Below are positions 21,174 to 30,292 of a stretch of 64,000 bases of DNA, piece by piece (within the stretch, counting starts at the first letter, position 1; every line of letters starts with the position of its first letter). The position numbers and the translations under genes were made by a program. This DNA is from Candidatus Psyllophila symbiotica. Lineage in GTDB: Bacteria > Pseudomonadota > Gammaproteobacteria > Enterobacterales > Enterobacteriaceae_A. A model generated the notes under the pieces. That model saw only the letters and a list, made by a program, of their open reading frames with translations. It was not told the DNA's origin and ran no database searches. Location: contig CP102983.1 of NCBI GenBank assembly GCA_030849345.1, forward strand, positions 1 through 64,000, in the 5' to 3' direction.

Positions 21174-21338
21174 TTATAATATTTTTTTACCTTTATAAAA
21201 TTTTTTAGTAGTAATGTGATGTCTTAAATGAGTTTCTCCTGTTTTTATATCAATAGATAATAATTTTATATTTAATTTATTATGTGATCTTCTTTTACCT
21301 CTTTTAGAACGAGATATTTTATGTTTTGGAACAGCCAT
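21174..21338 (-). CDS. rpmF: 50S ribosomal protein L32
   Basis: 54 residues starting MAVPKHKISRSKRGKRRSH, then GETHLRHHITTKKFYKGKK, matching L32 throughout. The usual family length is 57. It follows rluC on the same strand, as in the enterobacterial rluC-(maf)-yceD-rpmF order, with the intervening genes lost. Confidence 0.96.
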   Translation of the reverse strand: MAVPKHKISRSKRGKRRSHNKLNIKLLSIDIKTGETHLRHHITTKKFYKGKKIL

Positions 21339-21427
21339 ATTTTAACCTAATTAATAAAATTGTATTCAATATATTTATATTTAATAATTTTATTAAATAT
21401 AATTATTTAAAATAATATTTAATAAAT

Positions 21428-22303
21428 TTATTTTAATTTTTTTAAAAAATAATATAAATCAAAATCGATATTAGATATTATTTTAATATATTTTTTATTA
21501 TTAGGATGTCTAAAAAAAATTTTAATAGCATGTAAAAATAATCTGTTTTTTTTATTATTTATATTTTTATTATTTGATAAATTTTTATTATATATTTTAT
21601 CAAATAAAATTGGTTTATTAACATATGAAGTATGAATTCTAATTTGATGTTTATATCCTGTAATTGGTAAAACTTTTAATAAAGTATTAAATTTATAATA
21701 TTTGATTATTTTAAATAATGTTTTAGTATATTTACTATTTTTAATGTTTTTTTTAATATTAAATTCTGTAATTAAATTTTTTTTTTTCCATTTACCATTT
21801 ACTAAAGATAAATATTGTTTTTTAATATTTTTAAAATACATTTCTTTATTTAAAAAAGTTAATGATTTTCTATTTTTTGCTATTAATAAAATTCCAGATG
21901 TTTCACGATCTAATCTATGTACTAACTCTAAGTAATCTTCTTTTTTTCTTAAAATTCTAATACTTTCAATAATTCCACATTTAATATTACTTCCACCATG
22001 AACAGCAATTCTAGTTGGTTTTTTAATTATTAAAATATCTTTATCTTCATAAATTATATTTTTTTCTAAATTATTTAAATAAAATAACTTAGATTTATTT
22101 TTAATTTCTTTAATACGTAATATATCATTATATTTTAATTTATAAAAAAATTTAACGCGTTTTTTATTTATTCTTATACTACCTTTTCTTATAATTTTAT
22201 AAATATTATTGTTATTTTTATTTTTTAATATTTTTTTTAAATAATTATCTATTCTTTGATTACTTTCATTATTAATTTTTATAAATTTTATTTTTTTATT
22301 CAA
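21428..22303 (-). CDS. rluC: 23S rRNA pseudouridine synthase RluC
   Basis: Modifies U955, U2504 and U2580 of 23S rRNA in E. coli. An N-terminal S4-like domain (QRIDNYLKKIL, KGSIRINKKRVK) is followed by the catalytic domain with VHGGS and the active-site LVHRLDRETSGILL, then GYKHQIRIHT. 291 residues against 319. The S4 domain text and the neighbour rpmF favour RluC over RluD. Confidence 0.92.
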   Translation of the reverse strand: MNKKIKFIKINNESNQRIDNYLKKILKNKNNNNIYKIIRKGSIRINKKRVKFFYKLKYNDILRIKEIKNKSKLFYLNNLEKNIIYEDKDILIIKKPTRIAVHGGSNIKCGIIESIRILRKKEDYLELVHRLDRETSGILLIAKNRKSLTFLNKEMYFKNIKKQYLSLVNGKWKKKNLITEFNIKKNIKNSKYTKTLFKIIKYYKFNTLLKVLPITGYKHQIRIHTSYVNKPILFDKIYNKNLSNNKNINNKKNRLFLHAIKIFFRHPNNKKYIKIISNIDFDLYYFLKKLK

Positions 22304-22403
22304 TATAATTCCAAAACATTTATATTTAAAATTTTTAAAATATATATTTATAATAAATTTAATTAATTTTTAAATATAATATAAATTTTGAAAGTATTAT
22401 AAA

Positions 22404-22613
22404 ATGTCTAAAATTTGTTATATAACTAAAAAAAAACCTATTTTTGGAAATAATAGATCTCATGCAATGAATGCTACTAAAAAAAAATTTAATTTAAATT
22501 TACATAATCATAAACTTTGGGTGTCAAAAAAAAAAAAATATTTTAATTTTAAAATTACAAAAAAGGGTTTTAAAATTATTAAAAAAAAAGGAATAAATTT
22601 TTTTTTAAATTAA
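22404..22613 (+). CDS. rpmB: 50S ribosomal protein L28
   Basis: 69 residues beginning MSKICYITKKKPIFGNNRSH (E. coli [20 protein letters not shown]), with NLHNHKLWV. The C terminus is about 8 residues shorter than in E. coli. First gene of the rpmB-rpmG pair. Confidence 0.95.
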   Translation: MSKICYITKKKPIFGNNRSHAMNATKKKFNLNLHNHKLWVSKKKKYFNFKITKKGFKIIKKKGINFFLN

Positions 22614-22636
22614 TTTAATTATTTAAGGAATAATAT

Positions 22637-22801
22637 ATGGCTAAAAATATTAGAATTAAAATTAAATTAAATTCTTCATATGGAACTGGTCATTTTTATA
22701 CTACTACTAAAAATAAAAAAAAAATGAATAAAAAAATTGTTTTTAAAAAATTTGATCCTATAATAAGAAAACATATTTTTTATAAAGAATGTAAATTATA
22801 A
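22637..22801 (+). CDS. rpmG: 50S ribosomal protein L33
   Basis: 54 residues: [19 protein letters not shown], then [13 protein letters not shown] and [15 protein letters not shown], the complete L33 pattern. It lies 23 bases after rpmB with a TAAGGAA ribosome-binding site 8 bases before the ATG. A bidirectional terminator follows. Confidence 0.96.
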   Translation: MAKNIRIKIKLNSSYGTGHFYTTTKNKKKMNKKIVFKKFDPIIRKHIFYKECKL

Positions 22802-22820
22802 TTAAAATAAATAATTATTA

Positions 22821-22842
22821 AAAGCCCGAAACAACGGGCTTT
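22821..22842. terminator. bidirectional terminator between rpmG and the cold-shock gene
   Basis: Perfect 8-bp inverted repeat AAAGCCCG / CGGGCTTT around AAACAA, flanked by A on one side and T-rich sequence on the other. It serves the convergent rpmG (plus) and csp gene (minus). Confidence 0.88.
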
Positions 22843-22855
22843 ATATTAATATTAA

Positions 22856-23065
22856 TTATAATGTTGTTACATTTATAGCAGATGGTCCTTTTTGTCCTTC
22901 TTGAATTTCAAATTCTATATTTTGACCTTCAGCAAGTGTTTTAAAACCACTTCCTTGAATAGCAGAAAAATGTACAAATACATCTTTACTACCATCTGAT
23001 GGTGTAATAAATCCAAAACCTTTTGATTCGTTAAACCATTTAACTTGACCTCTCATTTTTGTCAT
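22856..23065 (-). CDS. cspE: cold-shock-like RNA-binding protein (CspE/CspC type)
   Basis: Small beta-barrel RNA chaperone. The 69 residues contain RNP1 KGFGFITP and RNP2 VFVHFSAIQ, and [14 protein letters not shown] at the start. It is nearly identical to enterobacterial CspE/CspC, and less AT-biased than its neighbours. Whether it is the CspE or CspC orthologue cannot be settled from sequence alone. An AAAGGAAA ribosome-binding site precedes the ATG. Confidence 0.93.
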   Translation of the reverse strand: MTKMRGQVKWFNESKGFGFITPSDGSKDVFVHFSAIQGSGFKTLAEGQNIEFEIQEGQKGPSAINVTTL

Positions 23066-23121
23066 TTTATTTCCTTTAAATATTTTTAAAATATTAAATT
23101 TAAAAAAATAAATTTAATTAA

Positions 23122-23194
23122 TGAGTGATGGAGGAATTGAACCTCCGACCATCTCCGTGTAAAGGAGAAACTCTACCATCTGAGTTAATCACTC
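23122..23194 (-). tRNA. tRNA-Val(TAC)
   Basis: Acceptor GAGTGAT/ATCACTC, anticodon TAC in TTTACAC with stem CTCC/GGAG, T arm GGAGGTTCAATTCCTCC, discriminator A. No encoded CCA. Closely resembles E. coli tRNA-Val(UAC). Confidence 0.95.
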
Positions 23195-23378
23195 CAAAAT
23201 TTATAAATATATTATAAATGAAATTTTTAAAATGTCAAATTTTTTTTTATATTTAAATAATTAAATTTAAAATAATTTAATTTAATTATAATTATTTTTT
23301 TTTTAAAATAAAATTATAATAAAAATATTATTTAATAAATAAATATTTAAATAATTTTAATTAATAAATAGGTTTATA

Positions 23379-24566
23379 ATGATAATAAAACCAAGATTTA
23401 AAAAATTTTTTTGTATTACTTCACATCCGATAGGATGTGAATATAATATTTATAATCAAATTAATTATGTTAAAAAAAGACATAATTTTATTAAAAATGG
23501 ACCAAAAAAAGTATTAATTATAGGTTCTTCATCAGGATTTGGGTTAGCATCTAGAATAGTTACTGCGTTTGGTTTTGAAGCTAAAACAATAGGAGTATTT
23601 TTAGAAAAAAAAAATTTTTTTTTAAATTTTTCAAATGAAGGTTGGTATAATGTTGCATCATTTAATAAATTTGCTAAAATTTTAGGTTTATATGCTAAAA
23701 ATATAAATTGTGATGCTTTTTCAGATGAATGCAAAAATAAAGTTATTAATTTAATTAAAAAAGATTTAGGTAAAATTGATTTAGTTATTTATTCTGTATC
23801 TACAAAATATAAAATATTAAAAAATAATAAAGTAATTAATGCTGTAATTAAACCAATTAAAAAACAATATACAAATAAAACTATTAATATAACTAAAACT
23901 AAAATTTTAAAATCAACAATACAAGCAGCTAACAATGAAGAAATAAAAAATACAATATCAGTTATGGGAGGTTCAGATTGGGAATTATGGATGTTAAAAT
24001 TAAAAGAAGCTAATGTTCTAGAAAATGAAGTTATATCAATTGCATATTCTTGTATAAGTAATACGATAATAACACCAATATATAAAAATGGAACATTTGG
24101 TTTAGCTAAATCTGATTTTAATCGTTCTGCTATTAAAATAAAAAAAATTTTAAAAAATTTAAATGCAACTGTAAATGTAGTAATTTTAAAAACTACAATT
24201 ACAAAAAGTAATTATTTAAATCCTTATATGAATTTATATATTTCTATTCTTTATAAAGTAATGAAAGAAAAAAATTTACATGAAGATTGTATAGGTCAAA
24301 TATTTCGTTTAATGACTACATGTTTATATAATAAATATTGTAAAACTGATAAATATAATAGAATACGTATGGATAATTGGGAACAACAAAAAACAGTTCA
24401 AAATAAATGTAAAAAAATATGGTCAACAGTTAATTCAAATAATTTTAAATATAATACAGATTATTTTAGTTGTAAAAGAGATTTCTTACGTTTATTTGGT
24501 TTTCGTTTTCCTGAAATAAATTATAAAGTTAATGTTAATACAAATGTTAATTTAGATATTATATAG
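23379..24566 (+). CDS. fabV: trans-2-enoyl-ACP/CoA reductase FabV
   Basis: Last reductive step of each fatty acid elongation cycle, NADH dependent. The start MIIKPRFKKFFCITSHPIGC matches the FabV N terminus, and the nucleotide fold has IGSSSGFGLASR. The active-site Tyr-x8-Lys is Y235 and K244, exactly the FabV spacing and numbering. GGSDWELW and the C-terminal FLRLFGFRFPE are also present. Full family length (395). This is the FabI-unrelated enzyme found in Vibrio, Pseudomonas and Yersinia. The gene ends in TAG, one of two such cases here. It should supply acyl chains for lipoate and biotin as well as lipids (inference). Confidence 0.95.
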   Translation: MIIKPRFKKFFCITSHPIGCEYNIYNQINYVKKRHNFIKNGPKKVLIIGSSSGFGLASRIVTAFGFEAKTIGVFLEKKNFFLNFSNEGWYNVASFNKFAKILGLYAKNINCDAFSDECKNKVINLIKKDLGKIDLVIYSVSTKYKILKNNKVINAVIKPIKKQYTNKTINITKTKILKSTIQAANNEEIKNTISVMGGSDWELWMLKLKEANVLENEVISIAYSCISNTIITPIYKNGTFGLAKSDFNRSAIKIKKILKNLNATVNVVILKTTITKSNYLNPYMNLYISILYKVMKEKNLHEDCIGQIFRLMTTCLYNKYCKTDKYNRIRMDNWEQQKTVQNKCKKIWSTVNSNNFKYNTDYFSCKRDFLRLFGFRFPEINYKVNVNTNVNLDII

Positions 24567-24704
24567 AAAATAAAAAAATTTGTATTTTAAAATAATTTAT
24601 TTTAAAATTTAAATTAATTAAAATATTAAATTTTTTTATTTATCAGAATATTAATCTAAAATATTATAGAATTTTATAATTATTATATTTTAAAATAAAA
24701 TTTA

Positions 24705-24793
24705 GGTGAGATAGCCTAGTGGTTTAAAGCGCTCCTCTGCTAAGGGAGTATACATTATAAATAGTATCCGGGGTTCGAATCCCCGTCTCACCT
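24705..24793 (+). tRNA. tRNA-Ser(GCT)
   Basis: Acceptor GGTGAGA/TCTCACC, anticodon GCT in CTGCTAA, a long variable arm typical of Ser, and GGGGTTCGAATCCCC. The discriminator reads T where E. coli has G73. No encoded CCA. It is followed 5 bases later by tRNA-Arg, as in the E. coli serV-argV cluster. Confidence 0.95.
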
Positions 24794-24798
24794 TAATT

Positions 24799-24872
24799 GC
24801 ATCTGTAGCTCAGTTGGATAGAGTACTTGGCTACGAACCGAGCGGTCGAGGGTTCGAATCCTTCCAGATGCA
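24799..24872 (+). tRNA. tRNA-Arg(ACG)
   Basis: Acceptor GCATCTG/CAGATGC, anticodon ACG in CTACGAA with stem TTGG/CCGA, T arm AGGGTTCGAATCCTT, discriminator A. An A34 that must become inosine implies a need for TadA. No encoded CCA. Confidence 0.96.
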
Positions 24873-24911
24873 ATTTAAAATAATTTATTTTATTAAATTA
24901 ATAATTTAAAT

Positions 24912-25262
24912 ATGCATAAAAATATTATTAAAAATTTTTTAACTTTTTATATTAATAAAACTTCAATTAAAAAAATAAAAACTATTATTAAAAAAAAAAA
25001 ATTAAGAATTTTTGTTAAAGGTGGAGGATGTGGTGGTTTAAAATATGGTTTTATGTTAGTTAAAAAAAAAAATGAAAAAGATTTTTGTATAATTAAAAAA
25101 AAAATAATAATATTAATTGATTCTATTAGTTTTCAATATTTATCTGGTAGTTATTTATTTTATAAACATTATTTAGAAGAATCAAAATTTATTATTAAAA
25201 ATTCAAATATTAAAACAACATGTCATTGTGGTTCTTCAATTAATTTTATTAAATTAAATTAA
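24912..25262 (+). CDS. erpA: A-type iron-sulfur cluster carrier ErpA
   Basis: Delivers Fe-S clusters to target enzymes. The three ligands are C40 in GGGCGGLKYGF and C104/C106 in TTCHCGSS. 116 residues, against 114 in E. coli ErpA. The segment ISFQYLSGSYLFYKHYLEESKF matches ErpA ([22 protein letters not shown]) better than IscA. LipA and BioB in this window are 4Fe-4S radical SAM enzymes and plausible clients (inference). Confidence 0.88.
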   Translation: MHKNIIKNFLTFYINKTSIKKIKTIIKKKKLRIFVKGGGCGGLKYGFMLVKKKNEKDFCIIKKKIIILIDSISFQYLSGSYLFYKHYLEESKFIIKNSNIKTTCHCGSSINFIKLN

Positions 25263-25282
25263 ATTAAATTTAAAATTATTAA

Positions 25283-26542
25283 TTATTTAATTTTAATTTT
25301 TAATTTAATAAATTTATTGATTATATTAATTATTATAATTAATAAAGTTTTAATATATCCTTGTATCTTAATTTGATGCATTTTATGTAATAAAATATAT
25401 ATAAAATGTGCAATTTTTCCTTTTATTATTATATTTTTATTTATTAGTTTTATTATTAAATAACCAATTGTATAAAATTTAGATAAAGATATTATAGTTC
25501 CGTAATCATTATATTTATATAAACTTAGTGGTTTATTATTTAAAATAGATAAAATATTTTTAAAACATAAATTTGCCATTTGATGAGCTGATTGAGCACG
25601 TGACGGAACAAATTTATTGTTACCTATTTTTAAAGATGCACAATCTCCAATAGCAAAAATACTTTCATTTAATGTAGTTTGTAAAGTTGGTTTAATTAAT
25701 AATTGATTAATTTTATTAATTTTTAATCCATTTATATTTTTTATAAAACATGGCGCTTTAATACCAGCTGCCCAAATTATTAAATTAGCATTTATAAAAA
25801 TATTTTTATTAGTTTTTAAACCATATTTATATACATATGTTACTATAGTTTTATTTATAATAATAATTCCAATTTTTTTAAGTTTATTATATACATTATA
25901 TGAAATTTTAGGTGGTAATAAAGAAAGAATATTTTTACCAGCTTCTATAATTATAATATTTATTATTTTTTTATTAATATTATAACCATATTTTTTTAAT
26001 TCTTTAATTAAATTTGCAATTTCAGCAGATAATTCTATCCCTGTTGCACCTCCTCCTACAATAATTATTTTTTTTTTTTTTTTATTACTTAATAAAATAT
26101 TAAATATTTTTTTATGTAATAACATTGCTTGTTTAATATTATCTAAAAAAAAACAATTTTGTTTTACTCCTGGTATATTAAAATCATTAGATATACTACC
26201 TAATGAAATAACTAATATATCATATTTTAGTTTTTTTTTTTTATAATTTAAATTTTTTTTATATTTATATATTATATATTTTTTATATTTATTAATATTT
26301 ATTAAATATCCTAATTTAAAATTATATTTATTAATATACGCATGATCATTAAAATTAATTGTATTTGTATTAGCATCTAAATAACCTGTTGAAATTTCAT
26401 GCAATATAGGTTTCCATATATGATATGAATTTTTATCTATTAATGTTATATTTACTTTATGTTTTATTTTATGACTTAAAAGTTTAGTTAATTCTAAACC
26501 ACTAATTCCACCACCTATTATTACTATATTTTTTTTTTTCAT
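25283..26542 (-). CDS. ndh: type II NADH:quinone oxidoreductase
   Basis: Single-subunit, non-proton-pumping NADH dehydrogenase at the membrane surface. It has two nucleotide-binding folds: FAD GGGISGLE at residues 9-16 and NADH VGGGATGIEL near 160. The FAD-binding AIGDCASL and the quinone-site AQSAHQMA segment follow. The C terminus is amphipathic and hydrophobic, fitting membrane attachment. 419 residues against 434. It can regenerate NAD for pyruvate dehydrogenase without complex I. Confidence 0.93.
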   Translation of the reverse strand: MKKKNIVIIGGGISGLELTKLLSHKIKHKVNITLIDKNSYHIWKPILHEISTGYLDANTNTINFNDHAYINKYNFKLGYLININKYKKYIIYKYKKNLNYKKKKLKYDILVISLGSISNDFNIPGVKQNCFFLDNIKQAMLLHKKIFNILLSNKKKKKIIIVGGGATGIELSAEIANLIKELKKYGYNINKKIINIIIIEAGKNILSLLPPKISYNVYNKLKKIGIIIINKTIVTYVYKYGLKTNKNIFINANLIIWAAGIKAPCFIKNINGLKINKINQLLIKPTLQTTLNESIFAIGDCASLKIGNNKFVPSRAQSAHQMANLCFKNILSILNNKPLSLYKYNDYGTIISLSKFYTIGYLIIKLINKNIIIKGKIAHFIYILLHKMHQIKIQGYIKTLLIIIINIINKFIKLKIKIK

Positions 26543-26680
26543 TTAAATTTCCTTTTTTTATTTATTTTATTATAATAATTTATTATTATTTAATTTAAAA
26601 TTAAAATGTTTTATATTTATAATAAAATATAATATTAATAAATTTAAATATATATAAAATTAAAAATTATTGGTTATTTT

Positions 26681-26821
26681 ATGAAATATACTTTTCAACC
26701 TTCTATTTTAAAAAGGAATAGAAAATATGGATTTAGAACTAAAATGTCAAATAAAAATGGTCGTAAAATTTTATCAAAAAGAAGACATAAAGGTAGAAAA
26801 AAATTAATTTCATATAAATAA
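26681..26821 (+). CDS. rpmH: 50S ribosomal protein L34
   Basis: 46 residues: [19 protein letters not shown], then [21 protein letters not shown], the complete L34 pattern and exact E. coli length. It starts the rpmH-rnpA-yidC-mnmE cluster that flanks the origin in many bacteria; dnaA is not adjacent. Confidence 0.97.
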   Translation: MKYTFQPSILKRNRKYGFRTKMSNKNGRKILSKRRHKGRKKLISYK

Positions 26822-26826
26822 TTAAA

Positions 26827-27168
26827 ATGATAAATTTTATTCTAAATAAAGATTTAAAAATATCAAATAATAATTTAATATTAAATTTTAAAAAGTCAAC
26901 TTCATATAATAATAAATATTTTAATGTTATTAAAATTTTTAATAATTTAGAATATGCAAGATTAAATATAATTATTAATAAAAAACATATTAAATATTCG
27001 CATGACAGAAACCGTTATAAAAGAATAATAAAAGAAAGTTTTCGTATTAATAAATATTTGTTATCTTTATCAGATTTTATTATATTTTCAAAAAAAAAAT
27101 TAAATAAATTAAGTAATTATAAATTTATTATAAATTTAAATAAAATTTGGACTTTTAAAAATTATTAA
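26827..27168 (+). CDS. rnpA: ribonuclease P protein component
   Basis: Protein subunit of RNase P, partner of the rnpB RNA encoded at 47955-48266. The 113 residues contain the RNR signature in SHDRNRYKRIIKESFR (about residues 59-74). It starts 5 bases after rpmH, as in the usual operon. yidD, normally between rnpA and yidC, is absent. Confidence 0.93.
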   Translation: MINFILNKDLKISNNNLILNFKKSTSYNNKYFNVIKIFNNLEYARLNIIINKKHIKYSHDRNRYKRIIKESFRINKYLLSLSDFIIFSKKKLNKLSNYKFIINLNKIWTFKNY

Positions 27169-27199
27169 TTTAATAAATTTAATTAATGAGAAATAAATT

Positions 27200-28780
27200 T
27201 TGATTATAAAACAAAAAATATTAATAATAATTTTATTTTTTTTTTTTTTAATTATACCAAATATATTTAGTAATATAGAAAAACAAAAAAAATATTTTAA
27301 AGAAAATTTAAATAATAATATTAATTTAAAATATAGTAGTATTATAAATAATGTAAATCAAAATTACAAAAAAATTAAAATAGAAAATGATGTACTATCT
27401 TTAATTATTAATACTAATGGTGGTATAATAGAAGAAGCTAAATTATTAAAATATAAAAAAGAATTAAATTCATCAGAATTATTTAAAGTTTTAGAAACTA
27501 ATAATAAATTTATTTACCAAATTAAAAATGGTTTAATTAAAAAACAATATATATTTAATAATTTTAATAAAATAATTAATCCAAAATTTAAAGTTGAAAA
27601 AGAAAAAAATAGTATAATTAATAATAAAAATTATATTTCTGTTCCAATGTATTATAAGGATAATAATAATAATATTTTAATTAAAACATTTATATTAAAA
27701 CGTAATTGTTATAAAATTAAAATAATTGATACATTTATAAATAATAATATAACACCTATTAAATTAAGTTATTTTGGACAAATTAAACAAAATATAAATT
27801 TACCTAAATATATAAATAATAATATAATTAATAAAAATTTTAGAGGAATAGCTTATTCATTAAATTCAGAAAAATACAAACAAATAACTTTTAAAGATAA
27901 TATTAAATTAAATATAAATTTTAAATATGGTTGGATAGCAATGTTACAAAAATATTTTGTAACATCTATAATGCCAATTAATAAAATAAATAAAGTTTTA
28001 TATAACGAAAAAATAAACCATAATATATACACAATTGGATTACAATCTAATTTTATAAATATTAAACCTTTTGAAATTAAAAATTATAAAACAGCATTAT
28101 GGATAGGTCCTAAATTACAAAATGATATGGAAATATTATCACCTTATTTAATTAAAACAATAAATTATGGATTTTTATGGTTTATTTCTAAACCTTTATT
28201 TAAAATATTAGTATTAATAAATAATATAATTAATAATTGGGGTTTTTCTATAATATTAATAACGGTTTTTTTACGTATTATTATGTTACCCATATCTAAA
28301 TTTCAATATATTTATTTAAAAAAAATAAAAATGTTAAATCCAAAAATAAAAAAAATTAAAAAAAAATATAAAAATAATTCTCATATATTAAATTCAAAAA
28401 TATTAAAATTATATAAAATTAATAATATTAAACCATTATTAGGTTTAATACCTTTATTAATACAAATGCCAATATTTTTATCATTATATAATATTTTAAT
28501 GGAGTCTGTTGAATTAAGACATACTAAATTTTTATTTTGGATAAATGATCTTTCATCAAAAGATCCATATTTTATTTTACCAATATTATTAAGTTTAACT
28601 ATGTATTATACACAAAAAACTTCTTTTATAAATAAAAAGGATTCATTTAATAAAAATATAATAAATTATATTCCAGTTTTTATAAGTATTTTATTTTTTT
28701 GGTTTCCTTCAGGTTTGATTATTTATTATATAATAAATAATATTTTTATTATTTTACAACAAAAAATTTATTTTAAATAA
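27200..28780 (+). CDS. yidC: membrane protein insertase YidC
   Basis: Inserts inner-membrane proteins with or after SecYEG. It has an N-terminal membrane anchor (residues 4-22), a large periplasmic domain with GWIAMLQKYFV, then the insertase core with five membrane segments, including NWGFSIILITVFLRIIMLP, LGLIPLLIQMPIFLSLYN and FWFPSGLIIYYIINN. 526 residues against 548. The start is TTG (27200), preceded by TGAGAAA; no earlier in-frame ATG fits. It lies between rnpA and mnmE. Confidence 0.95.
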   Translation: MIIKQKILIIILFFFFLIIPNIFSNIEKQKKYFKENLNNNINLKYSSIINNVNQNYKKIKIENDVLSLIINTNGGIIEEAKLLKYKKELNSSELFKVLETNNKFIYQIKNGLIKKQYIFNNFNKIINPKFKVEKEKNSIINNKNYISVPMYYKDNNNNILIKTFILKRNCYKIKIIDTFINNNITPIKLSYFGQIKQNINLPKYINNNIINKNFRGIAYSLNSEKYKQITFKDNIKLNINFKYGWIAMLQKYFVTSIMPINKINKVLYNEKINHNIYTIGLQSNFINIKPFEIKNYKTALWIGPKLQNDMEILSPYLIKTINYGFLWFISKPLFKILVLINNIINNWGFSIILITVFLRIIMLPISKFQYIYLKKIKMLNPKIKKIKKKYKNNSHILNSKILKLYKINNIKPLLGLIPLLIQMPIFLSLYNILMESVELRHTKFLFWINDLSSKDPYFILPILLSLTMYYTQKTSFINKKDSFNKNIINYIPVFISILFFWFPSGLIIYYIINNIFIILQQKIYFK

Positions 28781-28816
28781 ATATAAATTTAATTTAATTT
28801 AAAATATCTTAAAAAT

Positions 28817-30175
28817 ATGAATAATTATAATACAATTATAGCTCAAGCTACGCCTATAGGTAGAGGTGGAATAGGAATTGTTCGTATTTCTGGTTTAAAT
28901 AGTAAAAAAATTTCTTTTTTAATATTAAAAAAAACTCTTAAACCAAGGTATGCTAAATACACTTCATTTTATGATTTTAATAATAAAATTTTAGATAAAG
29001 GAATTGCTTTATGGTTTCCTAAACCAAATTCTTTTACTGGTGAAGATATTTTAGAATTACATTGTCATGGCGGACCTATTATTATTAATTTATTAATTGA
29101 AACTATTTTAAAAACAAAACAAGTACGTATTGCTAAACCAGGTGAATTTTTAAAACGTGCTTTTTTAAATAATAAATTAGATTTAATTCAAGTAGAAGCT
29201 ATTTATGATTTAATTAATACTAATTCTATATTAGCAGCTAAATTAGCTATTAAATCAGTAAGCGGAGTTTTTTCTATTAAAATAAATAATATTATTAAAT
29301 TAATTAATAATTTAAGAATAAATTTAGAAACACAAATAAATTTTACAAATGAAAATATAAATATGTTTACTAAAAAAGAAGTTAAAAAATATTTAAATAA
29401 TATTATTAAAAATATTAATAATATATTAAAAAATTCAATTAAAGGTTATATGTTAAGAGAAGAAAAAAAAATAGTTATATTTGGTTTACCTAATGTAGGT
29501 AAATCAAGTTTAATTAATATTTTATCAAATGATAAAGTTTCAATAGTAACTAAATTTTTAGGTACTACTAGAGATATAATAAAACAAAATATTGAAATTA
29601 ATAATATTCAAATTAATATAATTGACACAGCTGGTTTAAGATTAACTAAAAATAAAATAGAAAAAATTGGAATTAAAAAAACTATAAATATAATAAAACA
29701 ATCTGATCATTTATTGTTTTTAATAAGTTCTATTAAAAAAAAAAATTTTTTAAATTTAAAATATGATTTTATTAAAAAAATTCCAAATAATTTACCTATC
29801 ACAGTTATTAGAAATAAAATTGATTTAACAAAAGAATTGCCAGGAATATTTTTATTAAAAAATTATACTTTAATATGTTTATCAATAATTAGTTTAGATG
29901 GTATTATATTATTAAAAAAACATTTAAAAAAAATAGTTTTAAATAATAATTTTACAGAAAGTATTTTTTTTTCGCGTTTAAGGCATTTAGAATTATTAAA
30001 AAAAGCAAAATATTATTTAATAAAATCTAAAAAAAAAATAAAATATATGTTTTATAAAGAATTATTAGCAGATAAATTAATATTAGTTAATAATGAATTA
30101 AATAAATTAATTGGTATTAAAAAAGATCAAAATATAATAAATGAAATTTTTTCAAATTTTTGTATTGGTAAATAA
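28817..30175 (+). CDS. mnmE: tRNA modification GTPase MnmE
   Basis: Works with MnmG on U34 of tRNA. The N-terminal folate-binding domain begins TIIAQATPIGRGGIGIVRISG, the inserted G domain has GLPNVGKSSLIN, GTTRD, DTAGL and NKID, and the last residues CIGK preserve the catalytic Cys. 452 residues against 454 in E. coli. Last of the rpmH-rnpA-yidC-mnmE cluster. Confidence 0.97.
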   Translation: MNNYNTIIAQATPIGRGGIGIVRISGLNSKKISFLILKKTLKPRYAKYTSFYDFNNKILDKGIALWFPKPNSFTGEDILELHCHGGPIIINLLIETILKTKQVRIAKPGEFLKRAFLNNKLDLIQVEAIYDLINTNSILAAKLAIKSVSGVFSIKINNIIKLINNLRINLETQINFTNENINMFTKKEVKKYLNNIIKNINNILKNSIKGYMLREEKKIVIFGLPNVGKSSLINILSNDKVSIVTKFLGTTRDIIKQNIEINNIQINIIDTAGLRLTKNKIEKIGIKKTINIIKQSDHLLFLISSIKKKNFLNLKYDFIKKIPNNLPITVIRNKIDLTKELPGIFLLKNYTLICLSIISLDGIILLKKHLKKIVLNNNFTESIFFSRLRHLELLKKAKYYLIKSKKKIKYMFYKELLADKLILVNNELNKLIGIKKDQNIINEIFSNFCIGK

Positions 30176-30292
30176 TTTTTTTTATAAATTATTTAATTAA
30201 TATTTTTGTCTTTAACTAATATATATATATATATAACATAATATACTTTTTAAATTATTGTTTTTTTAAAATAAATAAAAAAGGGTATTGTT

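Noticed and set aside
26543-26680. Replication origin upstream of rpmH
   Set aside because: No dnaA gene and no recognisable cluster of DnaA boxes in this short AT-rich spacer.
30176-30292. FMN riboswitch upstream of ribB
   Set aside because: The leader is about 115 bases of A/T with none of the conserved G/C-rich RFN core elements.
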